From Halorubrum sp. Hd13 (GTDB lineage: Archaea; Halobacteriota; Halobacteria; Halobacteriales; Haloferacaceae), in contig NZ_NHOY01000042.1 in assembly GCF_002252755.1 (NCBI RefSeq), positions 1 to 41,324 on the forward strand: a stretch of DNA of 41,324 nucleotides. Reading direction: 5' to 3'. The position numbers were made by a program, and so were the translations under genes. The notes beneath the pieces were generated by a model, which did no database searches, was not told where the DNA came from, and saw nothing but the letters and a program-made list of their open reading frames with translations. Below are positions 31,749 through 39,170 of this stretch, in pieces (the first letter of the stretch is position 1; each line of letters opens with the position of its first letter).

Positions 31749-33104
31749 ATGACACGAAAGATCATCCGAAACGGGACCGTCGTCTCTCTCGATCCCGACG
31801 TCGGCGAGCTGGCGGAGGCGGACGTGCTGATCGAGGACGGCGAGATCGTCGACGTCGGCCGCGGACTCTCGGCCGAGAACGCCGAGGTCATCGACGCCGC
31901 CGGCCAGATCGTCGTTCCCGGATTCGTCGACTCGCACATTCACCTCGCGCAGACGCAGGTCCGCGGCATCGCCGGGGACTGGTCGCTGATGGGCGAGTAC
32001 TTCGACCACATGCTCGGCAACATCACCGGGCTGTATCGGCCCGAGGACATGTATCTCGGCGGCCTCTTCGGCGCGTTCGAGAAGCTCCACACGGGGACGA
32101 CGACGGCCTTGGACTGGTCGTACCCCAACACGCTCGAACACGGCGAACGCGCCGTCGACGCGCTGCGAGACGCCGGGTTGCGGGCGGTGTACACCTACGG
32201 TCCGCCGGGCGACGACGCGGCGAAGTGGTGGTACGAGAGCGACGTCGGCCTCCCCGAGGAGAACATCCGCGAGCTCTACGAGGGCGCGATCCGCGACGAC
32301 GACCTGCTCAGCCTGGCGCTCGGGCTCCGCGGCCCGGACTTCTGTACCGATGAGACCGCCCGGGCCGACCTCGAACTGGCCCGCGACTTGGGGGCGCTCT
32401 CGACGATCCACATGGGCGCCGCCCTGTGGCCGTCGTCGGTGTACGGCGAGGAGTACCAGGGGTTCGGCGCCATCGAGGACATGCTCGGCCCCGACGTCAA
32501 CGTCGCCCACGGGAACCACTTCGCGCAGGAGGACGTCGACCACGCCGTCGAGCAGGGCGTCTCCTTCTCGTCGACACCCGAGGTCGAGATGCAGATGGGC
32601 CACGGCATCCCCGTCACCGAGAAGGTGCTCGAGGCGGGCGGGCGCCCGGCGTGGGGCGTCGACGTCTGCTCGAACGTCAGCGGCGACATGGGCAGCCAGA
32701 TGCGGATCGGGATGCAGCTCCAGCGGATGTTCGACAACCAGGCGGTCCTCGAGGGCGACGAGGAGGTCACCGAGGTGAGCCTCTCCGCGCGCGACACGCT
32801 GGAGATGGCGACGATCGAGGGCGCGAAGGCGCTCGGCCTCGACGACGAGATCGGGACGATCACGCCCGGCAAGCGCGCCGACCTCGTCCTCTTCGACGCC
32901 TCCGACTTCATGACGGCGCCCTCGCACTCCCCGGTCCAGACCGTCGTCTTCCAGGCCGACCCCTCGCACATCGACACGGTGCTCGTCGACGGCGAGGTCG
33001 TCAAGCGCGACGGCGAGCTGACGAACCCGAAGGTTCACGAGGAGTTCGACCGGTTCGTCGCCTCCGGCGAGCGCCTGCTCGACGAGGCCGGCATCGACCT
33101 GTAG
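31749..33104 (+). CDS. Amidohydrolase-superfamily enzyme (TrzA/AtzA-like)
   Basis: A 451-residue metal-dependent hydrolase. The N-terminal beta domain contains GTVVSLD and PGFVDSHIHLAQTQVRG with metal ligands His63 and His65. Further ligands/active residues are His221 (TIHMG), AHGNHF with His254 and His257, and Asp305 in GVDVCSN. SSTPEVEMQMGHGIP sits on the barrel as in the cytosine-deaminase/ATZ-TRZ group. It probably deaminates or hydrolyses an N-containing ring or amide; the substrate is unknown. First gene of a two-gene operon with the FAH-family gene; regulated from O1 by the adjacent TetR protein. Confidence 0.85.
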   Translation: MTRKIIRNGTVVSLDPDVGELAEADVLIEDGEIVDVGRGLSAENAEVIDAAGQIVVPGFVDSHIHLAQTQVRGIAGDWSLMGEYFDHMLGNITGLYRPEDMYLGGLFGAFEKLHTGTTTALDWSYPNTLEHGERAVDALRDAGLRAVYTYGPPGDDAAKWWYESDVGLPEENIRELYEGAIRDDDLLSLALGLRGPDFCTDETARADLELARDLGALSTIHMGAALWPSSVYGEEYQGFGAIEDMLGPDVNVAHGNHFAQEDVDHAVEQGVSFSSTPEVEMQMGHGIPVTEKVLEAGGRPAWGVDVCSNVSGDMGSQMRIGMQLQRMFDNQAVLEGDEEVTEVSLSARDTLEMATIEGAKALGLDDEIGTITPGKRADLVLFDASDFMTAPSHSPVQTVVFQADPSHIDTVLVDGEVVKRDGELTNPKVHEEFDRFVASGERLLDEAGIDL

Positions 33105-33140
33105 ACAGCGCGATTCGACGTCATCACTCACCACATCTCA

Positions 33141-34034
33141 ATGCGACTCGGACAATACCGAACGACGGACGCAGAATCCCCTTGGTGCGGCGTACCGACC
33201 GACGACGGCGACGTGATCGACCTCGCCGAGGCGGGCGCGGCCACCGGGGTCCACATCGACGGCGGAACGACCGGCCTGCTCGCCGACTGGGAGTGGCGCC
33301 GGAAGGCCGAACTGGCGGTCGAGTACGCGACGGAGACCGGCGTCGGGCGCTACGACGCCGCCGACCTCTCGCGGGCGGCGCCCGTCTCCGACCCGCAGAA
33401 GGTCGTCTGCGTCGGCCTCAACTACCGCGACCACGCCGAGGAGGGCGACAACCCGATCCCGGACGAGCCGGTCCTCTTCTCGAAGTTCCCCACCTCGGTG
33501 GCGGGGCCCGAGGACGCCGTCACGTGGGACCCGGACCTCACCCAGAAGGTCGACTACGAGGCTGAACTCGTCGCCGTCATCGGCGAGGAGGCCCGCCGCG
33601 TCGACCCGGAGGAAGCGATGGATCACGTCGCCGGCTTCACCGTCGGCAACGACGTGTCGGCGCGCGACCTCCAGCACGGCGACGGCCAGTGGGTCCGCGG
33701 CAAGAGCCTCGACTCGTTCGCCCCCGTCGGCCCGGAGCTCGTGACGACCGACGAGGTCGGCGACCCGCACGACCTCGCGATCTGGGCGGACGTGAACGGC
33801 GAGCGGCTCCAGGAGTCGACGACGGCGAACCTGATCTTCGGGGTCGACGAGCTCGTCTCCTTCTGTAGCCGGGCGTTCACGCTGAAGCCGGGCGACCTGC
33901 TGTTCACCGGCACGCCGCCGGGCGTCGGCGTCTACCGCGAGCCGCCGGTGCTGCTGGGGGACGGCGACAGCGTCACGGTCGGCGTGGAGGGCGTCGGCGA
34001 ACTGACGAGCGAGTTCGCGTACGACGGGGCATAA
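33141..34034 (+). CDS. Fumarylacetoacetate hydrolase-family protein
   Basis: A 297-residue enzyme. The C-terminal domain (residues ~85-290) is the FAH fold: CVGLNYRDHAEE, PVLFSKFPTSVAGPED, DYEAELVAVIGEEAR with metal ligands Glu140 and Glu142, and NDVSARDLQ with Asp171, then GKSLDSFAPVGPELV and LKPGDLLFTGTPPGVG. These enzymes cleave C-C bonds of acylpyruvates or hydrate/decarboxylate 2-oxo acids in ring catabolism. The 36-bp gap from the amidohydrolase and same strand suggest one transcript. Substrate unknown. Confidence 0.9.
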   Translation: MRLGQYRTTDAESPWCGVPTDDGDVIDLAEAGAATGVHIDGGTTGLLADWEWRRKAELAVEYATETGVGRYDAADLSRAAPVSDPQKVVCVGLNYRDHAEEGDNPIPDEPVLFSKFPTSVAGPEDAVTWDPDLTQKVDYEAELVAVIGEEARRVDPEEAMDHVAGFTVGNDVSARDLQHGDGQWVRGKSLDSFAPVGPELVTTDEVGDPHDLAIWADVNGERLQESTTANLIFGVDELVSFCSRAFTLKPGDLLFTGTPPGVGVYREPPVLLGDGDSVTVGVEGVGELTSEFAYDGA

Positions 34035-34170
34035 CAACATCGGCGATATTTATAACTGACAGAGCGTGTCGTCGGCAGCTGTTTATACGTCGTTGCTCGG
34101 GCGGCGAGAACTCACAAGCGCGGAGCCGCTCAGGTATAAATAGCAGACAGCGGAGCGACGGCGAACGCTC

Positions 34171-34302
34171 CCAAAGCCCCAGCCGCTCGGTTATAGACGG
34201 TCGATATCAGACCGGCGGGGAACATCTCCAAAGCCCCAGCCGCTCGGCTATAGACGGTCGATATCAGACCGGCGGGGAACATCTCCAAAGCCCCAGCCGC
34301 GA
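34171..34302 (+). repeat. 57-bp tandem repeats
   Basis: Two complete units start at CCAAAGCCCCAGCCGCT (34171-34227 and 34228-34284), the first exact period being 57 bp, and a third partial unit runs from 34285. Another diverged copy precedes 34171 (TATAAATAGC...GGCGAACGCTC). The internal parts contain GACGGTCGATATCAGACC. Confidence 0.85.
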
Positions 34303-34390
34303 GGCGGGCGCACGCTCGCTGTGCGCCTCACTCGGTCGCTGACGCTCCCTCGTTGCGGTGCTTGCATCGCCTGCGCCCGCCTCGCGGCTG
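34294..34390. repeat. 19-bp perfect inverted repeat hairpin
   Basis: CAGCCGCGAGGCGGGCGCA (34294-34312) is the exact reverse complement of 34372-34390, with a 59-nt loop. The similarity continues imperfectly outward (CTCC-AAAG / CTTTGAG). It resembles a miniature inverted-repeat element or a structured RNA end. Confidence 0.8.
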
Positions 34391-34605
34391 CCCCTTTGAG
34401 TCCCGCCCGCCTGCACCGCATCCTCACGCCTCCCCAACCTCGCGGTTCGCGCTCTCCGAGCGCTCACCGCGTCCCTCGCACGCGCTGACTCGCGGCCGCC
34501 GAGGGCGGCCGCCGAGGGCGGCCGCTCGCAGGCGCGCGCCACCGCATCGTATCTTAAATAATCGTCGCGGTCGCGTTCCGTTATTTAAATATCATATATC
34601 GGTGT

Positions 34606-35613
34606 CTACTCCTGCTCGAATCCGAAGACCTCCCGGGGATTCTCCAGCACGACTTTCCGGATGTCGTCGACGTCGATCCCGTACCGGTACAGCTCGAATA
34701 TCGCGCGCTTGAGGGCGTACGGGTCGGTCCGGAGGACGTTCGCGCAGTCGGTGTCGACCATGATCCGGTCGGGGCCGTACTCGTCGATGGCGTCGGCGAC
34801 GTCGGCGGCGTCGACGCCGACCAGCCACGAGTGACCGATGGTGTAGCTCAGGTAGCAGTCGGTCTGTTCCATCAGGTACGCGGTGTTGTTTCGGTCGGCG
34901 TGCGAGGCGACGACGCGCTCGTCGTCGAGGCCGGCGTCGCGCATCGCCTCCACGTCGAGCCGGACCGCGTCGAGCGCGGGGTTCTCTCCGTCGAGGACGG
35001 GGTCGGTACCGAGCCCCGCGTTCTTCTCGTAGCCGGGCGTCACGCCCAGCCCGTCGCGGTAGGGCCGCTTCGCGTCCGTCGACGTGTTCGGCGTGTGGAG
35101 GATCACGGGGAGGCCGTGGTCGCGCGCGAGCTCCATCTGCGCCCCGACGACCGCCTGCTGCTCGTCGAGCGCCCACCCCTCGACGTGGCCGGCGGGGACG
35201 ACGCCGGTCTCGCCGACCGCGACGACCTCGTCGAGCGCGCAGTAGTCGTCCATCGCCGCCAACAGCTCGTCGGGGTCCTCGATGCGGACGCCGGTGTGGA
35301 CGCCGAGCCCCAGCTTCGCCTCGAAGAAGTGGTTCCGCTCGATGGCCGCGCGGCGATTGATCGCGTCGTCCCAGAGGAAGCGGATGTCGTCGGCCGCGAC
35401 CGGCTTGTATGGGGTCCAGTGGTAGCCGGACGCGACCATGAGCATGGACCGACACCCGGAGAGCGCGTAGCGCTCGCGGTCGTCCCACGAGAGCGTGTGG
35501 GCGTGGTTGTGGACGTCGATCCACGGGAGGGTGAGCAGCTCCCGCGGGGGGTCGATGTCGTCGTCGAGGTGCGCCGCGTCCGTCGGTCGCTTGGTCGGGT
35601 GGGGTGTGGTCAT
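34606..35613 (-). CDS. TatD-like metal-dependent hydrolase
   Basis: A 335-residue TIM-barrel hydrolase. Metal sites are visible: WIDVHNHAHT (His35, His37), VGETGV (Glu), ILHTPN (His), ASHAD (His) and DTDCANVLR (Asp), the TatD/YcfH order. It is longer than classic TatD (~260), and the N-terminal loop and the SGYHWTPYKP region are unusual, so it may be a specialised amidohydrolase rather than a DNase. Divergent from the BNR gene, with operator O2 between them, so likely part of the TetR regulon. Confidence 0.8.
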   Translation of the reverse strand: MTTPHPTKRPTDAAHLDDDIDPPRELLTLPWIDVHNHAHTLSWDDRERYALSGCRSMLMVASGYHWTPYKPVAADDIRFLWDDAINRRAAIERNHFFEAKLGLGVHTGVRIEDPDELLAAMDDYCALDEVVAVGETGVVPAGHVEGWALDEQQAVVGAQMELARDHGLPVILHTPNTSTDAKRPYRDGLGVTPGYEKNAGLGTDPVLDGENPALDAVRLDVEAMRDAGLDDERVVASHADRNNTAYLMEQTDCYLSYTIGHSWLVGVDAADVADAIDEYGPDRIMVDTDCANVLRTDPYALKRAIFELYRYGIDVDDIRKVVLENPREVFGFEQE

Positions 35614-35669
35614 GGCGTGTGGAATCGGGATGCCCGCTGCTCTCCACTTTCACCCCCGGCCACTTAGCG

Positions 35670-35687
35670 TTTTACAGCTTGGTAAAA
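35670..35687. promoter_or_regulatory. TetR operator candidate O2
   Basis: TTTTAC-AGCTTG-GTAAAA (6+6 bp arms, 6-bp spacer) contains the same TTTAC-N6-GTAAA core as 31699-31714. It lies between the divergent TatD-like and BNR-repeat genes, 34 bp from the latter's ATG and 57 bp from the former's. Confidence 0.7.
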
Positions 35688-35720
35688 ACTTTAGTACGCG
35701 TCCGACGCACGTAGCCGTGT

Positions 35721-36773
35721 ATGACACTGTTGATCGGGACGGACGACGGGCTCTATCGAGTCGACGACGTGCCCTTCGAGCGCGACGAGGCCGAGCGGGT
35801 CCTCGACTGCGAGGTCGTCACCGCGGTGAAGTCGTGGGACCACGCGGCGGGCGTCTTCGTCGCGTCCTCGACGGGGGCGTACCGCTCCCGCGACGGGGGA
35901 CGGACGTGGGAGGACCTCGAGGTTCCCCTCGGCGACCGCTTCTGGCACGCTGGCCAGAGCGAGGTGTGGTCGATCCTCGCGACCGCCGACGGGGCGCTGT
36001 ACGCCGGGACGAACGACCCGTACATCTTCCGCTCGGTCGACGACGGGGAGACGTGGACGGAGCTGAAGGGGTTCCGCGACCTGCCCTCGCGCGGCCACTG
36101 GGAGTCGCCGATCGACCCCCACTACGCCAGGCTCCGGGCGCTGGAGGCCGTCCCGGGGCGACCGGAGCGGCTGATCGCGGGCGTCGAGGCCGGCGGGATC
36201 CACCTCAGCGACGACGCCGGGCAGACGTGGACGGACCGGCGCGACACGATCGTCGACGACGTCCACCAGATCCTCCCGATCTCGGAGGACGTGTGGCTCG
36301 CGACGACCGGCTACCTCGACCACGACCTGGAGAACCTCGGGCTCGGCCACGCGGTCGGCGAGGGCGGGCTCTGGCGAACGACCGACGCGGGCGAGTCGTG
36401 GAGCCGGATCGACGCCGGGAACGACTTCTCGTACATCCGGCGGGTGTTCGTCCACGACGGCACCGTCTTCTTCTGCGGCGGCGAGGAGGCGCCGCCGGCG
36501 TGGGTGAACGACGACCACGAGGTCGCGCTGTTCGAGTCGACGAACTTCGGCCGCGACTTCGAGCGCGTCCCGTTCCCGGGCGAGCCCCACGAGATCGTCG
36601 AGACGTGGGCCGTGCACGACGGTGACGTGATCTGCGGCTCCGGGCTGTTCGACGTGCCCGATCAGCGCGACGACGTCGAGGGCCGGATCATGCGTCGCGG
36701 CGACGACGGCGCCTACGAGACGGTCGGGCGCGTCGACGCGAACGTCAGCCGCATCGAGGTGGTGTCGGCGTGA
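35721..36773 (+). CDS. BNR/Asp-box repeat beta-propeller protein
   Basis: A 350-residue protein built of Asp-box repeats: SRDGGRTWEDL, SVDDGETWTEL, SDDAGQTWTDR and TTDAGESWSRI each carry the SxDxGxxW pattern of sialidase-like propellers. About six blades are visible. No signal peptide or TM is present, so it is cytoplasmic, arguing against a secreted glycosidase. The arrangement with amidohydrolase-regulon genes suggests a lyase or hydrolase for a regulon substrate. Overlaps the next gene by 4 nt (GTGA). Confidence 0.8.
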   Translation: MTLLIGTDDGLYRVDDVPFERDEAERVLDCEVVTAVKSWDHAAGVFVASSTGAYRSRDGGRTWEDLEVPLGDRFWHAGQSEVWSILATADGALYAGTNDPYIFRSVDDGETWTELKGFRDLPSRGHWESPIDPHYARLRALEAVPGRPERLIAGVEAGGIHLSDDAGQTWTDRRDTIVDDVHQILPISEDVWLATTGYLDHDLENLGLGHAVGEGGLWRTTDAGESWSRIDAGNDFSYIRRVFVHDGTVFFCGGEEAPPAWVNDDHEVALFESTNFGRDFERVPFPGEPHEIVETWAVHDGDVICGSGLFDVPDQRDDVEGRIMRRGDDGAYETVGRVDANVSRIEVVSA

Positions 36774-37204
36774 GCGACGACGACGCGGCCTCGGCCGACG
36801 ACGCGGCGCCGACGGTGGGGTCCGCCTCCGATCCCCCGTCGGCGATCGGCCGCGCCCTCTACGGCGGCATCCTCGCGTACATGGCCGTCGACGGGTTCAA
36901 GAACAACGAGAAGCGGGTCTCGGTCGCCGAGGAGAAGGGCGTCCCGATGTCCGACGTGCTCGTCCCGTTCGTCACCGGGATGCTGTTCGTCGCCAACCTC
37001 GGCGTCGTCTTCTGGAAGTTCCCGCGCGCGTCCGCCGGCGCGCTGATCGTCTTCTTCCTCGGCACCACCCCCTCGATCCACGACTTCTGGACGATGGAGG
37101 GGAAGGAGCGGCACGGCAACAAGATCAACTTCCTGAAGAACGTCGCGCTCCTCGGCGGCGCGGTGATGCTCCTCGACGCGGCCGCCGAGAGCGCCGACGA
37201 GTAG
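36770..37204 (+). CDS. DoxX-like membrane protein
   Basis: A 144-residue protein with four TM helices (e.g. ALYGGILAYMAVDGF, VLVPFVTGMLFVANLGVVFWKF, AGALIVFFLGTTPSIHDFW, NVALLGGAVMLLDAAAE). The layout fits the DoxX/DUF417-type small membrane family. The first ~28 residues are acidic and Ser/Ala-rich. The GTG start overlaps the stop of the BNR gene, so translation is coupled. Role in the regulon unknown. Confidence 0.75.
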   Translation: MSDDDAASADDAAPTVGSASDPPSAIGRALYGGILAYMAVDGFKNNEKRVSVAEEKGVPMSDVLVPFVTGMLFVANLGVVFWKFPRASAGALIVFFLGTTPSIHDFWTMEGKERHGNKINFLKNVALLGGAVMLLDAAAESADE

Positions 37205-37218
37205 CCGCCGCTTCGGCG

Positions 37219-37662
37219 TTACTCGTCCGCGCCGGGCGATTCCGGATCGAATTCATCGGGATCGAACGCCTCCGGGTCGAACTCGTGCTCCCGGAGCCGG
37301 TCGGGGTCGACGGCCCGGAGCACGGACTCGTCGGTCGCCTCCAACACGACCGGGGGCGCGACCCCCGCGTCGGCCGCCTCGACCCACCGGCCGACGCAGA
37401 GGCACCAGCGGTCGCCCGGCTCCAGCCCGGGGAAGTCGAACTCCGGCCGCGGCGTGATCAGGTCGTTGCCCCGCTCCCGGCTGTACGTCAGGAACTCCGC
37501 CGTCACGACCGCACAGAGGGTGTGCTCGCCGACATCGCCGTCGACGTCGCGGCAGTAGCCGTCGCGGAGGTACCCCGTCGTCGGCTCGCGGCCGCAGGGC
37601 GCCAGCTCGCCGCCGAACACGTTGCGGTCGCCCTCGCTCCCGTCGGTCTCGTCGGTGGACAC
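37219..37662 (-). CDS. DUF2237-family protein
   Basis: A 147-residue cytoplasmic protein. NVFGGELAPCGREPTTGYLR is the DUF2237 opening; then GYCRDV, HTLCAVVTAEFLTYSRERGNDLITPRPEFDFPGL and GDRWCLCVGRW are highly characteristic, with several conserved Cys. The GTG at 37662 is chosen because a TATA (GATAAGTC, minus strand, ~37684-37691) lies about 25 nt upstream; an ATG at 37725 would lie before that TATA. The C-terminal repeats DPEAFDPDEFDPESPG are acidic. Function not known. Confidence 0.85.
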   Translation of the reverse strand: MSTDETDGSEGDRNVFGGELAPCGREPTTGYLRDGYCRDVDGDVGEHTLCAVVTAEFLTYSRERGNDLITPRPEFDFPGLEPGDRWCLCVGRWVEAADAGVAPPVVLEATDESVLRAVDPDRLREHEFDPEAFDPDEFDPESPGADE

Positions 37663-37798
37663 GCGTGTCGTTCGGTGCCCGCGCGACTTATCGGTGGCGC
37701 CGGGCGACCGCCGCTCTCCGGACACCGCAGCGTCGAGCGCGCCGTCGAGCGCCCCCTCGGATCGGTGCGACTATGCGACTTCCGCCTCATCCGGTAGC

Positions 37799-39109
37799 AT
37801 GGCCGAACGCTGGCTGTACGGCTGGGGGCTCGGGTCGGTCGCGTTCGGGGGCGCCTCGCTCGTCGTCCCGCTGTACGTCGTCGAGCTCGGCGGGGGACCG
37901 TTCGTGCTCGGCGTGCTCGCCGCGGTCGCCGCCGTCGTCGGGGTCCCGGCCGCGCTCGGCGCCGGTCGGATCGCCGATCGGACCGGCAAACGCCGCCCGA
38001 TCGTGCTCGCGATGCTGGCGCTCGTCGCGGTCGGAATCGGGGTCATCCCGCTCACGGACCGGGTGACGCCGGTGATCGTCGCGAACGGCGCGATCTGGTT
38101 CGCGTTCGCGGCGGCGACGCCCGTCCTGACGCTGCTCGCGGTCGCCGACGTCCCGGAGAGCGCCTGGAGCGAGCGGATCGCCCTGTTGAACCAGTACCAG
38201 GGCGTCGGCTGGGCGCTCGGGCTGCTGCTCGGGGCGGTCTGGACGGGCGTCGGCGGGCGACTCCTCCCCGCCGAGACCGTGATCCGGTGGCTGTTCGTCC
38301 CGTTCGCGGCCTTCGCGGTGCTCGGGCTCGCCCTCGGCGTCCGCACGCTGCCCGCGGACCCGGGCCCCGGCGGCGACCGACGGGCGTCGGGGACGCGCCT
38401 CAGGCGCGCCATCCGCGCGGCCGACCGCTTCAGCGTCCGGACCGCCGCGTTCCCCGTCACCGTCGGTCGGGCCGACTTCCGCGGGCTCCACCCGCGCCGG
38501 TTCGTCGAGCGGTTCACCCCGGCGCTCGCGCTGTACTTCCTCGCCGTCTTCTTCGCGTTCGCGGGGTTCGCGGTGTTCTTCGCGCCGCTGCCGGCGTTCC
38601 TCACCGCGGTCGGCTTCGGCTCCGACGGCGTGTTCGCGCTGTACCTGATAAACGGCCTCGCCGCCGCGGCCTTCTTCGGCGCCGCGGGAGAGCTGACCGC
38701 CGACCGCGACGCCGCGCTCCTCCAGCTCGCGTCGCTCTCGACGCGCGCGGTCGCCCTCCCCGCGGTCGCGCTCGTCGGCGCGGCGTGGGGCGCGGCCGCG
38801 CTCGGGTTCGGCGTCGCCGCGGCCGTCTTCGCAGTGATCGGGGTGACGTGGGCGGTGATCGCGGTGACCGCGGGGACGCTCGTCGCCCGGCTGTCCCCGC
38901 TGTCGATCCGCGGGGAGGCGCTCGGCACCTACGCCGCGCTCGGCGCCCTCGCCGGCGGGGTCGGGAGCGTCGCCGGCGGGTGGCTCGCCGCCCTGAGCTA
39001 CGCCGTCGCCTTCGGCGTCGCCGGCGGACTGGTCCTCCTCGGCGCGGCGCTGGTGGCCCTCGTCCGACGGTACACGGCCGCGCCGCCGGTCGACCGCACC
39101 GCGGGCTGA
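37799..39109 (+). CDS. MFS transporter
   Basis: A 436-residue carrier with 12 predicted TM helices. The loop 2-3 motif is GRIADRTGKRRPIVLAML. The middle loop is long and basic (~195-245). The ATG at 37799 starts the first TM (LYGWGLGSVAFGGASLVV) directly; an upstream frame would run into the DUF2237 promoter. Substrate unknown; the sequence resembles drug/sugar-efflux-like MFS groups, but this is not certain. Confidence 0.85.
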   Translation: MAERWLYGWGLGSVAFGGASLVVPLYVVELGGGPFVLGVLAAVAAVVGVPAALGAGRIADRTGKRRPIVLAMLALVAVGIGVIPLTDRVTPVIVANGAIWFAFAAATPVLTLLAVADVPESAWSERIALLNQYQGVGWALGLLLGAVWTGVGGRLLPAETVIRWLFVPFAAFAVLGLALGVRTLPADPGPGGDRRASGTRLRRAIRAADRFSVRTAAFPVTVGRADFRGLHPRRFVERFTPALALYFLAVFFAFAGFAVFFAPLPAFLTAVGFGSDGVFALYLINGLAAAAFFGAAGELTADRDAALLQLASLSTRAVALPAVALVGAAWGAAALGFGVAAAVFAVIGVTWAVIAVTAGTLVARLSPLSIRGEALGTYAALGALAGGVGSVAGGWLAALSYAVAFGVAGGLVLLGAALVALVRRYTAAPPVDRTAG

Positions 39110-39170
39110 CCGGATCGGGGGGTCCGCCTCGCCGGTCAGTATAAGGAGCGCCCGGCCGAACCCCGACTCA

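Larger units (their letters stand above)
34035..34605. other. 570-bp non-coding, repeat-rich region
   Basis: Between the FAH gene and the minus-strand TatD-like gene. It holds an AT-rich start (TATTTATAAC, GTTTATACG, GGTATAAATAGC), three to four copies of a 57-bp repeat, a hairpin with 19-bp arms, two 12-bp units around 34496-34522 (GGCCGCCGAGGGC), and a pair of TTAAATAA/TTATTTAA arms (34554-34561 and 34581-34588) that may end transcription of the TatD-like gene. Open frames here are low complexity and unlikely to be coding. Confidence 0.75.

Noticed and set aside
34171-34390. Possible CRISPR array
   Set aside because: The units are directly adjacent 57-bp repeats with no unique spacers, and no cas genes are near.
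34264-34542. Open frames in the repeat region
   Set aside because: Low-complexity Arg/Ala translations over repeats and hairpin arms, with no start signals.
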